A stretch of DNA of 64,000 bases from Daedaleopsis sinensis. Taxonomy: Eukaryota > Basidiomycota > Agaricomycetes > Polyporales > Polyporaceae. How positions within the stretch are numbered: position 1 is the stretch's first letter; each line of letters opens with the position of its first letter. The translations under genes and the position numbers were made by a program. This document shows, in pieces, positions 32,501 through 43,583 of this stretch. The stretch covers positions 2,666,001 to 2,730,000 of the forward strand of contig CM066311.1 of assembly GCA_033807695.1 (NCBI GenBank), written 5' to 3'. A model generated the notes under the pieces. It saw nothing but the letters and a program-made list of their open reading frames with translations. It ran no database searches and was not told where the DNA came from.

Positions 32501-32864
32501 TCACGAGATTCGAAGGGATCGAAGACATAGACAGAGAAGTCACGACTTCCCGAGGGCACTACCTCCGGACTTGAGAGAAGTTTAGATATATGAGGGCTAT
32601 GGAAAGAGCAAGTGGAGGACTAACCTTGACTGGCAGATGGCTTCGAGACATGGGCGGAGAGAGACCTTCCCGTAGACGGCGTCGGAACCGTTGGGCACGA
32701 GGTGTGGAGGAATGATAGAGACGTCAACCTTTGCAGATGAGCGTGCGAGGAGGTAGGGCTCGGTAGAGTTGATGATGTACAGTGCGCGGACTGGACGGGT
32801 AAGCCACAATTTGAGGGAGAGAGGGAGATGTGGGAAACGTACTGGCCAGGCGACGCGTCTCCAT
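29517..32864 (-). CDS. SPT21/Ams2-like transcriptional regulator
   Basis: Five exons fit exactly: 32864-32843, 32790-32625, 32579-32515, 32445-32288 and 32228-29517, giving 1040 residues. The spliced N-terminal ~137 residues read METRRLAIRALYIINSTEPY, VYGKVSLRPCLEAICQSS, RDFSVYVFDPFES, GVAVGHGWMSDALQS and LEVIFSIRE. This is the pattern of the fungal Ams2/SPT21 N-terminal domain, which acts in histone-gene transcription and silencing. The long remainder is low-complexity Ser/Pro/charged sequence with basic patches and an acidic C terminus (DFSEFWEFMKPV). No GATA-type CxxC-x17-CxxC finger is visible, so it resembles yeast SPT21 more than fission-yeast Ams2. The family assignment is by motif pattern. 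Confidence 0.75.
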
Positions 32865-34339
32865 CGCGTCTGCATACCACGCTATTCCTTCACAAGTATT
32901 AAAATTCTTGACCACGCAGAGAGAGATAAACAAAGCAGACACAGGCGACGAGGGCGGGGACGACGATGGCGGGGACGACGATGGCAGCGAGGAGAGAGCA
33001 AGGAACGACGAGCGGCCGAAGCGTGAGCATGAATCCAGACGCCCGTATCATTTCAACGCGCCAGTCACGTGTACCGTGTACCGCGTCGTGCCGCGTGCAC
33101 CGGGAGCCTCAGCCTGAGCCTCAGTTGCTCATCCCACTCGCTCCTCTTTCTCCCCCTCATTGTCGTCAGACGCGTTGACACCGGCTTTCGTTGACGAGAC
33201 CCGTCTCTAGATTCGCCAACCGAGAGTGGCCAAATGCAATCTCAGACGATACTCAAAACCTACAGCGGAACGGTCCCGGGACTTGGACAAGGGCTGAAGG
33301 AGGAGATAGCAGACATTGCCTAAGCTCGCTAGGGATGCTGCTGTAATATCGGCTTTGAGCACCATCTGGTAAGCACGCACAGCGCACAGAAGCTGGTAAT
33401 AGTATGTCTGTGCACGCATCCTCAAGGGAATCTAGAGCATCGATCGGCATGACTGAGGGAGGAGGAGGAGGAGGCTATCATTACGGGCCAGTAAAGACGG
33501 AAAGGGTGGAGAATTCGTACGTACCCCGGCTCTCCCGATCGCAACTGACTGACGCACTTCCTCGGCGTAACCCTTTCGATTGGTAGCACGAAAGGGCTAC
33601 CTTGCTTCGTTTGTCAGGCTCGCCGCTATAGAACAACATGCTACCCTGTAATACTCTCCGAACACATCAAGCGTCCGGCAACTTAGCTCACAGTCGATGC
33701 TAGATGAAGGATAAGTATAGTAACCGTTTTGGTGAGCGAACTGCATACCCAGTGTCGGAGGCTGACCGTCCCGCGGGCCTCTCGGCGAGCATCACCACCC
33801 ACGGCGGCTGGGCGCTGAACCACACCCGGAGGATCGCACGGCAGGCAATGCCCAATTTTTGGCGCGAGAAAAGTCGCAGAAAAGCCGCGACTAGTAGTCA
33901 TCTACCAGGCGGCTTTTCATCACTATTTTGTGTCACAAACGGGATATATTTACTGAGAATTTCTACCCACTTTTTGTGGCCCCGAAATTACGGCCTTTTC
34001 CTTCTGACAAAAGTCCGCCACAACTCTATCTAGTCAAAGACTTTTCTATGAGTAAAAAACGGTTAAATAGGTTACATACTCTGAGCATGTTCAACAACAA
34101 TTGTAGCTTAGAATAGTTTCAGAGATGTCTTTGAATACCGACTTGCATCAATTAACCATTGTAGCTAAGATAAAAGGGGGATAAAGCCCTCCCGACAGGT
34201 AACCTCCGCCCTTCCCGAAAAGGCACCCGAAGCGCCTCGTTGTTTGTAAAAGAAAAGCCACAAAAGAGTTAAACTTTTGCCTGCCACAAAACGCGTTAAT
34301 ATTCGAGCAGACCGACGAGGTGCACCGGTCCCGACAACG
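32865..34339. other. intergenic, nothing recognised
   Basis: Several short frames, none with a domain. About 33.9-34.3 kb is clearly AT-richer than the rest of the window and gene-free. It separates the SPT21-like gene from the satellite. Confidence 0.4.
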
Positions 34340-34379
34340 GTATCGCTGTAATCCACTCAGTATCGCTGTAATCCACTCA
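34340..34379 (+). repeat. 20-bp perfect tandem duplication
   Basis: GTATCGCTGTAATCCACTCA occurs twice in immediate succession (34340-34359, 34360-34379), just before the GC-rich satellite. Confidence 0.95.
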
Positions 34380-34479
34380 GACGCACTAGTTCTCTGCGCA
34401 TGCTCTGGGTCGCCCCGCTCTGGAGCAGATCGGCCCTCGCCGCTCCGCCTCTCCTATCCTGCGGGCCACACCCGGTCAC

Positions 34480-35400
34480 TCTGCACTACGCCGCGTCGCC
34501 GCGCATCTCGAAGCACTCCAACACACACCGCCGTCGTGTGTACTCCGCCTCGCCGCGCTTCAAAGCTTCACGACCCACCTTCCCGCGTCGCTTTTCACAC
34601 CTCCGCACTGCACCTCGTCTCGGTGCGATGCAAAGCATCGCTCTGTGCTACACCTTCCTCTGTCGCTCTGCACCCCGACGCGCTACACCTCGTCTCGGTG
34701 CGATGCAAAGCATCGCTCCGTGCTACACCTTCCTCCGTCGCTCTGCACCCCGACGCGCTACACCTCGTCTCGGTGCGATGCAAAGCATCGCTCCGCGTTG
34801 CACCTTCTTGCGTCGCGTTTCACCCCTCCGCACTACACCTCGTCTTGGTGCGATGCTTTGCGCTACACCTTCCCGCGTCGCTCTGCACCCCGACGCACTC
34901 CACCTCGTCTCCGTGCGTCGCTTTGCACCCCTCCGCACTCCACCTCATCTCCTTGCGTTGCTTTGCATCGCTCCGCGGTACACTTTCCCGCGTCGCTTTG
35001 CACTCCTCCGCACTACCTCGCCTCACGACTGCCGTGCACGACTCGGCGCATCGCTTTCCACCCCTCCGCGCATCGCTTTCCACCCCTCCGCGCTACACAT
35101 TCTCTCCTCCGCTCGCAAGCTCTCCCCGACGCCCGTCGCATCACGCCAAGGCGCGACATGCCGCCTCGCCCCGCTTCCCGACACTACACCACTCCGCCGC
35201 GCTACACCTTCCCTCCTCCGCTCGCAAGCTCTCCCCGACGCATCTTTTCGACATCTTTGAGCGGCTCGCGGTCTGTCGGTCGCCACCCCGCCACCGCTCC
35301 CCGTCGCATCACGCAACTTCGCGCTTGGACGCGACACGCCGCCTCGCCCCGCTTCCCGACACTGCACTACTCCGCATTACAGCCCACACGTTCCCTGCCC
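34480..35400 (+). repeat. GC-rich satellite of ~75-bp units with internal hairpin
   Basis: The core has a 75-bp period: CGTCT junctions fall at 34616, 34691, 34766 and 34841, then at 34906 (65 bp). The first three units carry the perfect inverted repeat GCGATGC-AAA-GCATCGC (34625-34641, 34700-34716, 34775-34791). Degenerate units continue to about 35100. A second ~130-bp module (TCCTCCGCTCGCAAGCTCTC and GCCGCCTCGCCCCGCTTCC) is repeated at about 35100-35390. All plus frames are open because units lack stops, so the long frames here are not taken as genes. Confidence 0.85.
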
Positions 35401-35668
35401 TGCTCAGCACTTGGTGAGGCCCAGAAGAATAAGGAACGTGTGTGATGAAGGGCACCTCTGTACGAGTAGTCGTAAATCGAGAATGATGCATGATAGCCCA
35501 CCAAGTTCGCAGGCATTAAGAGCAGCGTGCATAGAACCAACAGTGATGATCATTAAGCGGTCGGCGAGGAGGATACAAACAGGGCGGGACGACATTTGAC
35601 AACTTCACAAGACGGAGACAATACACGTACAGACAGACATTCGAGACAGAAAAGGACGCACAGTTCCG
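35401..35668. other. intergenic, no gene seen
   Basis: No coding stretch or repeat beyond the satellite edge. Probably the 3' flank of the minus-strand gene ending at 35669. Confidence 0.4.
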
Positions 35669-36596
35669 CTAGGCTACAACAGTCTGCAGGCTGGCGATGC
35701 TGGCCTGAAGAGCGCGCTCGGCCATGTTATCACGGGCAGCATCGTTTCGCTTCACGATGCTGATGAGGCCATGGAAGGTCCAGTAGGCTTCGACTGATGT
35801 GAAGGCGAGGTAATACCGCCACACGCCCCTCCTGGTCACGGTCGCCTTGAGCTCGCCCTGTAGAGTAATGGTCAGCGGATTAACCATGGAAGGTGTAACA
35901 GTGAACAGACCTCGTCGTTGAGACAGAGGACTCCCGGGGCAGTGAGCCACACGCGCTCGAGCGTCGGCGGTTCGACAGCGTGTTTGTGGGCATCGTAGAT
36001 GACAAGGGCAGCTGATGAACGTCTTGGTCAGAGAGCAAACCATTGATCTGTGCTAGTGTAACGCACTCTTATCTTCGGCACAGGTGACGAGAGCGATGCA
36101 CACCGGGCGCTGAGTGGCCGCGGCGTCGACCAGCTTGCCTTCTCGCAGGTCATACGAGAAGACAATCTTGTCAGACTTGAACATGATGACGGGGTTTCTG
36201 TGATAGTAATGCGGAGTCAGGGTCAAGCTATCGACCGACGGTGTGATGACAGCTCACTCAAGAACAGACATCTTGATGGAAAGATACGGAGAAGGGGATA
36301 CGGAAGGTGTACTGTGGAAAGAGAAGTTAAGAGGCTCACCTCGCGCGCAACCAATCATATAGGCCTCATGGCCGGACAAAGGAGCATTGATGCGGGCCCA
36401 CCGCCAATCGCCGTGCGTGCAGCTGCTTGAGCCAGATGCTGGGCGCGAGGATTTGAGGCAGAGCAAGTCAACTGGTGAACGTATGTGTCGCAGGAGAAGG
36501 AGGAGAGGTGGCCATGGGGAAGTACCTGCTGACAGCGTGGTTGAAGTTCAAGTGAACGAATTTGGCGCTAGTAAAATTGTGTGTGTCACAGCGTGA
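35669..36596 (-). CDS. hypothetical protein, start unresolved
   Basis: The last exons are clear: ...VIMFKSDKIVFSYDLREG through CIALVTCAEDK, then ALVIYDAHKHAVEPP...APGVLCLNDE, and, across an intron with acceptor CTCTACAG, GELKATVTRRGVWRYYLAF to a TAG at 35669. Upstream, a small exon reads AKFVHLNFNHAVS, but its link to the rest could not be fixed. The composition is that of a real protein of about 200 or more residues. No family is recognised, and no signal peptide or membrane segment is visible. Confidence 0.5.
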
Positions 36597-36753
36597 TGAT
36601 GCGTTACGAGCGTCACGTACGTAGTAGCAGACCATAGTACTGTTAGTGCTATACCACTTCGCCTCTCGCGCGACTCAACGCCGCATTGCATCACAATTGT
36701 GTCGTAGTGTAGCATTGCATTGCATTCGAACTCGTACGGAGCAGACGCGCCGC

Positions 36754-36815
36754 GATGCGAAGTAGAGTGAAGTGGTGCGAAGTGAAGCGGTGCGAAGTGA
36801 AGCAGCGGTGCGAAT
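36754..36815 (+). repeat. short imperfect 15-18-bp tandem repeat
   Basis: Three to four units of the form GTGCGAAGTGAAGCG lie between the hypothetical gene and the transposase gene. No function is visible. Confidence 0.7.
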
Positions 36816-36920
36816 ATAAGTAACATGGAGCGGGACGAAGAGTCGGCATCCTGTACAGTACAAGAAACTGCTTTCACATAATATCTCAGTCCTGTGCATA
36901 CTATCAGCAAGCATACTCAA

Positions 36921-39900
36921 CTAAAAGACGTGAGACCTCACCCTATTCAGCGAACGCGCTACCATACACATCCCCTCAATACCGTCCAATTGACACTCCA
37001 ACGCGGCGAAGTGGCACTGGATATCCTCGAAGCGAACGACGTGGTTAGTGCGCGCGAACCGATTGTGGAATGCGCGCGTTTCTGCGTCAGGGAAGTGGCG
37101 GTAAGGATCTTGTTGGGCGTCGATGTCATTCAGCGGCTCGTATTCGTCGATCAGGAGGAAGGGTTCCACGACTTGTCGACCATCTTCAATGCGACCGTGC
37201 AAGAATATATCCGCGACCTGTCCACACCGGGGGAACGGCTGAGTGCGATCGTCGCTAGGATCACGAAACAGAACGAATGAATTCCGCAGGCCTCCTTTGC
37301 GCCGGGCGAATGTCATTCCGTAACGCTTGAGACTCCGGATGTAATTGACACGGTTGTTGAGGGAAGGTCGATCGGAGTCGAGTCCAAAGATGGATGAGAA
37401 TCCTCCACTAGGAGAAGACGTCGAGACAAGCGCAACGAGAGCGTCGTAGACAGCCCTTGAGAGTTCGTTCTCGTTCTTCTCATCGTAGGGTTGGTGGTAG
37501 ACTGGGGCCTCCGATTCGTCGGTCGAGTCACCGAAGGGTGCGAAGTCCGCTACTCGTACACCACGGGCCGTCCTCGTCCTCAACACCGTCTCTTCGTAGA
37601 TTTTGGCCATCTTCTGGTACGCCCGATGGTTCGGCCACTGCGTGTTTGTCAGGAGCCATCGTAGATTGGCGCCTAGGTAGAAATACCGCATAAACGTGAG
37701 CGGCATCTTGTCTGCCAGGTAGATAATTCAGAATACGGCTGTAGCAAGCTGAATGGCGGACTTACCGGTCTTGTTGTTAGTGTTCAAGCTTTGCAGAAGG
37801 CCGTTATATCGCTCAAAGGGAAATGCCCACCAAGCGTGGACTGGGCCAAACAGCAGCAGACATTCGTACAAGTGGAGGGAGAGATGATGGTTCGGAACCA
37901 GGTTGTGCTGAAACAGTGCGCGAAGTCCTTCCAGATACTGGAACATATATCGGTCAAACTTCTCTACCCGATCGCGGTCCATAGTACGCCGTGTAGCAAG
38001 ATCGACGGCACAGACAAGCAACATGAAGTTGTCGAGGAGCACGCGCTGCCTCTCCGTCGAGGATGAAGATCCCCAGCGCCGACACAGCGTGAGGACCATG
38101 CTCACAGTGCAAACCGTGCGCCATTGGTCAGCCTTCAATTTGCCGTGCGACGGACTGCCGAAGTTCTTAGGAGGGCGCTCCAGCCATGTGGGGAAGCGAG
38201 TTGACTTGATATCGTCGCGGATTTGGTCTATGGTAGCTTGATCCAAAACACGGTACTTGGATATGTCGTAGCGATTTTCCGCAAGGTGAAAGTCGGTTGT
38301 TGCCTCTTCAAGGACAGGGGGGATTTGAAGGACCTGGTCGGTGTGCTCCTTGACCTGCAAAGGGGTATTAGATCCTGCGAGATGGAGCAACAACGACATA
38401 CCCAGTCCAAGAGTGCTTCACCGTAGTTTTTCTTCGTGAATCGACCGATCGGCGGGAGGACGTTGTTGAACTGTGCGAGCGCGGCGACGTAGCCCTTACG
38501 CAACTTCATGAGAGCGTTAAGGGATGGCTTCTTGCCGTAGAGCGTATTGTGAGCCCGCTGTAAGTAGTGGCGTTGTTCTTCAGGACTGTGGGACTTGATC
38601 TTCTGCGAGTCGCTGGCCTTGTCCTTGACGTTGATTCCCCAAACGTCTCTGCAGTGGTGACGCAGCTCACCCAGGAACAGGTTATGCATCGCATCGACGA
38701 CTGCAAACCGAGTCGGGTCCCAATACTCCAGTCGCAAGAGCTCGCTCCACCGGATGCCGTGTTTCTCGAACTCATTCTGCCGGTCGGCCTCTGTCGGCGC
38801 ATCCCGCCACTGAGCGGCGTACTGGAGATGCTGTTCCCAGGTATGTCGGGGCCAAGTATTCCGGTTTAGCTCGTTGATCCGCGATTTGGGAAGCTCGCAG
38901 AACGAGCAGAAGTGCGCTGACATGTGACCTGCAAACCCTCCGGCCTTGCGTAGCGCGGGGATATCGCATACGAGCGGAATGACGGCGGCGCGCACCAAGA
39001 GGGCAGCTTCTCGCTCTGCGACGTTGGCAAAGATGATTCCACGATGCCAGAGGACGAGCAGCTCGTCAATGAGGGGTCGAAGGAGGTTGTTCAAGTGGTA
39101 AGTCTCCGGCTCACTCGGTCCAGGAATGACGCCAGCTAGGTAGATGTTCTCTGCACGATAGCGAAGATGATCTGGGAGATTCATGCAGACCAGGTAGATC
39201 GCACCGATTGAATGGGACTTCCCGGCTTTCTTGTTCCCATACGGGTTGAACCAGTCGATGAACAGACTGAAGACCAGGTTGACCGAGTCGTCCGCCTGCG
39301 CCGAGAACAGCGTCTTTCCGTCAGGGCCGACGAAACTCTGCAGGCACGGTGCATCGAAGATGTCTTTCCAAACGTTGTCCGAACGCTTTTCCCAGGCTGC
39401 TCGCATGAAGCGAGCAATTCCGGGGCGAGCAAGCATGTCCTCGAGCCAAGACTGAAGAGTACGATATGGGAACGTGAGCACAGGGTCAAAGGTGGTGCGA
39501 ATGTCCTGGTGCCTGTCAGAGGCAGGATGGTCCTGGCGCAAGACGAGAGGCGTGTCACAGACCGCTTTATCAGTCTCCTGGAAGGTGCATGCGTGGGGAT
39601 ATGGATTGTCGGGTTTATCGCGGTCCGGGGGATATATTGCATAACATGCAGGACAGCACGCATAACGTACGAAGTCGGGTTCGAGGCCAAGAGACGAGAG
39701 AACGGTTCGGATGTCGTCCGGAACACTATCCAGGATTGCGCTCTGATCAGGGGTGAGACGGGAGTTGGAGCTGACTGACATGTACGCTCCCAGAAGTACG
39801 ACCTGGATCGTGGCGAGGATGTAGTCGGCGTAGGGACGAGATGTCCCGGCTATGGTGTGTAACACGCTTGTCATGAGCAGAGCGGCGAGGATGAACGGTG

Positions 39901-40932
39901 GAAGGGCTCTATAGAATGCTTGCTTGGAGTTGTCTGACAGAGATGACCGTCAACGATGTTCCACGTCGGCTACTGCGAGTACTCACTGATTTCCACGAAT
40001 AGGGGGCTATTGCCTCCGGACATATAACGCCGCGCAAGCCATTCGCCCACATGCTTACACCACGCTCGCTGCTTCATGCCGTCCAGCCGCTCGATCTCCC
40101 CGTTGAGCTTGCCGAGTAAAGCCAAACGTCGATTGTCGACTCCACGGTCATCAAGCGGAAGGAGTGTCTCCTCGACGTAGACGCGCTGCTCGGACAGCCA
40201 GCTGTAGATAGCATTGAAGCTCCCTTCCTTGGGTTGGGGAGCAGGCTCGGTGACGGATTGCGGTTCACGGCTGAAAGTCAAGACCAGATCTTTTGGGACC
40301 CCCTTGCGAAAGTGATCCATGTTCTTCATGAGATCGGAGATAACTTTCTGGCGGACCTTCACAGCACCAGCGAACTGAGACTGCGAAGTCATCGACGCCG
40401 CGCCTGAGGAAGGCTGCGAGAGTATTGAGGCTTGGACATGAAATAGTTGACAATGATACGCACGGGAGGATCGGGGAGGATCTCAGTATCCTGCGCTTGC
40501 ATTGCACCTTCGGCCACCTTGTTGGTTGTCTGCTTGTCAAATTCGAGTCCGCGATCGCAAAATTCTTAGTCACACAGTACCACTCACCGCAGTACCAGTG
40601 GACGTTCCCTGAGCCACAGGAGGAGCGAGAACTTCCGAGTCGCGGCGACGCACCGGAAGAGATGCAGATCCCATTCTAGACATCGGTTTCGCTGCAGCAG
40701 TAAGGAGGATACGGCCGGAGGTCGCACGCTGGACGTTTTGCCTGTAAGTGTCTCTCTCCAGATGGGCGGTGACGGTCTTCGGTGCGAGAAGCTTGCCGAC
40801 CACCTCTTGGTCGCCTTGATAATGTACATGCTCCCGACAAGATGTGCAGGTACAGACGAGCTTCTTAGGCTTGCTGGCTCCAACCGACTCGGCAGGGTTG
40901 GTAGCAAGATGAGGTTGCGAGGAGGAATCCAT
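36921..40932 (-). CDS. Tnp2-like DNA transposase (CACTA/EnSpm-related)
   Basis: A multi-exon gene. Exon 1 (ATG at 40932) has a Cys cluster CTCTSCREH. The next has FNAIYSWLSEQRVYVEETLL. The large central exon (to about 38400) has RYACCPACYAIYPPD, a Phe/Trp-rich core (VFSLFIDWFNPYGNK, MNLPDHLRYRAENIY, AGVIPGPSEPETYHLN) and the Tnp2 hallmark FAVVDAMHNLFLGELRHH. The C-terminal exons have HHLSLHLYECLLLFGP and HAWWAFPFERYNGLLQ. Introns fall at about 38380-38330 and 37770-37710 with good splice sites. This is the standard multi-exon Tnp2-type protein of basidiomycete genomes, which cuts and pastes by a DDE/DDD nuclease. Frames look open throughout. Terminal inverted repeats were not identified, so whether it is a mobile copy or a relic is open. 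Confidence 0.8.
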
Positions 40933-41036
40933 GGCAGTATGCGGAGCAGACGTGAGCTCGAGAAAATATATATGTAGTCAGAGATCACGGATCATGAATG
41001 AGTCAGTACATAACCTGGTAATACAACAGTCCATCA

Positions 41037-43192
41037 TCACGCATTCCCGGCTGCCCAGTCCCAAACAGGATGATCCGAGGATGGCCGCGCAGGAGAGGCC
41101 GGAGCAACCGGAACAGCAGTACGCAGACGGGATGAGAGGCTTGCGAGCACGCCTATAGCCAACAGCCCTCCAGATAACATGCTCCAGAAGAGTAGCCAGC
41201 GGGGCGATGCGGGCCAGCAGCGCTCGGCGGCAGTCCTGAAAGCGTGAGCGTAATTCGGCAGGCCGGGGTGTATTCCATCACTGAAAGATCCGCGCGCGAT
41301 AGGACTCGATGGCGGATGCGACGAAATCTAGTCAGGAAGGCGTTATCATTGCTATCTTAAAGTACAACAAACAATCAAAAACAATCAGCTCACCTGGAGC
41401 GGAGAGACCTCGGCCTCCGAGTCACCACCGGATGCTTGCTCCATATCACTCCTCTCCGGGGCGTTCTCCTCCGCCGCGCTATGATACGATGCGTCATCGT
41501 CCGAGAGATCGTAGACAGAGTCGCGGTCATCGTCCGATGCGTGATCGTTCCAGCTAGCGCTTCCGCTCGCGGCGGAGTCCATAGTTGCGCTGTCGACCAA
41601 ATTCGCTACGCCGCCGGCCAAGTTCGCTGCGCCGTCGGTCAAGTTCGCTGCGCTGTCGACCAAATTCGCTACGCCGCCGGCCAAGTTCGCTGCGCCGTCG
41701 GTCAAGTTCGCTGCGCCGTCGGTCACGTTCGCTGCGCCGTCGGCTACATTCGCTGCGTCGTCGGCCACAGCTTTTTCATGGCTATTGGGCGCAACAAGAT
41801 TTGCGACATCGGTGCTACCGCACGCGACAGCATGATCGAAGCTGCTCTTCGATACATGGTCGTCCGAGGCATCGTCGAAGTCGGAGTTGTCCACAATGCC
41901 AATGCTGACAGAAGTGGCCATATCGCTCTCGGAATCGGGGACCGGGGGCCGAGCAGCGTTCTCACTGCTGTCGTACACTAGCGAATTCTCGCTGCTCCAC
42001 TGCAACTCGTCGCAGGTGGCTGATCCAGCATGCGCGACAGAGTCAGCCAGAGACGTCGGCATGGAGTCGCTTGTCCCGCCACTATCAAGAGGTGCAGGAC
42101 TCTGTGCATAGAATCAGTAATTGACACGAAGAGCGACGATCGAGCACGAACCATTGCCCGGGAGTATGAGGGCGAGATTTCAGGCGAGTACCGCTGTTCG
42201 TTGAAGACAGCGTCTGAGGACATAGCAGAAGACGCTAGTTCAGAGGCAAGGGACGGTATGAGCAGGGAGTCTAAGGAATCTCTCGTGAGAACGCTCTAGA
42301 TATCGCATCGGATACCACACTCACCCATAATATGACCTGCGTTTTCTTGGGCTTGCACCAGTTCGTGCAAGCCAACTCGTGTTTCTTTGAGGACATCCCA
42401 TATGTTCTGCTCGTTCTCCTCCATCTCGGCAAGTCGTGCAGATAGCGAGTGAGCCGCGGCCTGGGTCGGAGCAAGTTGATCACCCAGTTGATTGAGTTGT
42501 AACTTGTTGGCCTTCCACTGGGATTGGAGGACAGTGACGTCTCGTTGCGTCTTGGTTAGTGAATCTTGCATGACATCCAAACGACCGAAGCAGTCGGTTT
42601 TCATTTCCTCTATGCCCTTACGCTCGTTCTTGAGACTACCTGTCGCGAACTTGGTGGGCCCATCGTCTTATTGTGAATGGTGATAACAACGTACCCTCGA
42701 CTTGAACGTACGAAGTCTTCAGTACTTCAATAAACCCTTCTAGATTGTCGCGTAGCAGCTTGCACTCATCTTCAATCCTGGTCATGCGGTGATCGTACGC
42801 TTTCTGTCCAATCGTTCAATCTGACATACTGACTATCATAGAATTATTGCGTACCTCCAAGCGTTGTTGATCCAGTAGTGCCCTGAACATCGTCCCATTT
42901 GCCGACTCTACGAGCTCCAACTTTTGCAGAGCACCGGCAAGCTCAGTCTCCAAAGCGCGTCTTTCGTTCCCGTCCAGGTCCGCATGGCTGCTTCTCGTCA
43001 AACATGAGAACGCTACACGAGCGGACGTACTTACCGCAACTTCTTGAAGTTCTCTGGGGAAAGGACCAGGGTGGAAGTAGCGTTCGGAAGTACTTCCCGT
43101 CCGTGACTGATACCGGAGTCTCCACGCTCTGGATCGTCAAGATTCGCAGCCAGTAGAGGAAGAGGAACGTTGTCTGAGTCGAGTGAGGACAT
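41037..43192 (-). CDS. coiled-coil protein with C-terminal membrane anchor and heptapeptide repeats
   Basis: Start at 43192 (MSSLDSDNVPLPLLAANLDD). Several exons encode a long helical middle (RRALETELAGALQKLELVE, TRIEDECKLLRDNLEGF, SLTKTQRDVTVLQSQW, LSARLAEMEENEQNIWDVL) with clear heptads of a coiled coil. The acidic exon 42062-41388 contains about nine 7-residue repeats of the type ANLTDGA/ANLAGGV/ANLVDSA and then DDD/SDDD-rich sequence. After an intron (GTGAGC...TGACTAG) the last exon has one hydrophobic span, WLLFWSMLSGGLLAIGVLA, about 45 residues from the TGA at 41037-41039. The predicted topology is a tail-anchored protein with a large cytoplasmic coiled coil. No family is recognised. 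Confidence 0.65.
41589..41770 (-). repeat. 21-bp in-frame minisatellite coding for ANxxxGA heptapeptides
   Basis: The 21-bp units keep the reading frame of the coiled-coil gene. A 63-bp higher-order unit (ANLTDGA-ANLAGGV-ANLVDSA) is present twice, flanked by single variant units (ANVTDGA, ANVADGA). Confidence 0.9.
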
Positions 43193-43583
43193 TTTAGTGG
43201 CAGCACGTCGTGTCTGTAAGGTAAGAGACTCACAAGGAGGTTCCCTAGCCACTTGGAGGACACAGGCGAAAGGGAGTCATGGAGACCAGAGGCAAAGCCG
43301 GCTTTAGACAATCGCCACACAGGCGCCTCAGGACAGTTGGCGCGGTCACGTGGCATACGCGCACCGCGGCAGAAGACGCGTCGCCCGACAAATGGAACCA
43401 GTATCTCTCTTAAGCTTAAGTTGTCAGACGAGGACAGCAACTGTATTTTTTCATTGAATAAGGGGAGAATTATTGCGAGCTACTACTACTAGACTTCTAC
43501 TACAATGGCAGCCAGTAGTCCTGGTACTATTAGATGCGTTCTGCATAACCTCGTCAGTCGCTACAGCCTTACAGGTGAGGGCA
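43193..43583. other. intergenic, no gene seen
   Basis: The spacer between two minus-strand genes holds the promoter of the coiled-coil gene. No coding segment stands out. Confidence 0.4.

Noticed and set aside
33404..33586. 60-residue frame with a poly-Gly run
   Set aside because: No splice context, no conserved features; probably random.
34320..35417. Long plus-strand open frame (~365 residues) and overlapping frames in the other registers
   Set aside because: It lies within a tandem satellite whose unit lacks stops in all plus frames; protein sequence simply mirrors the repeat.
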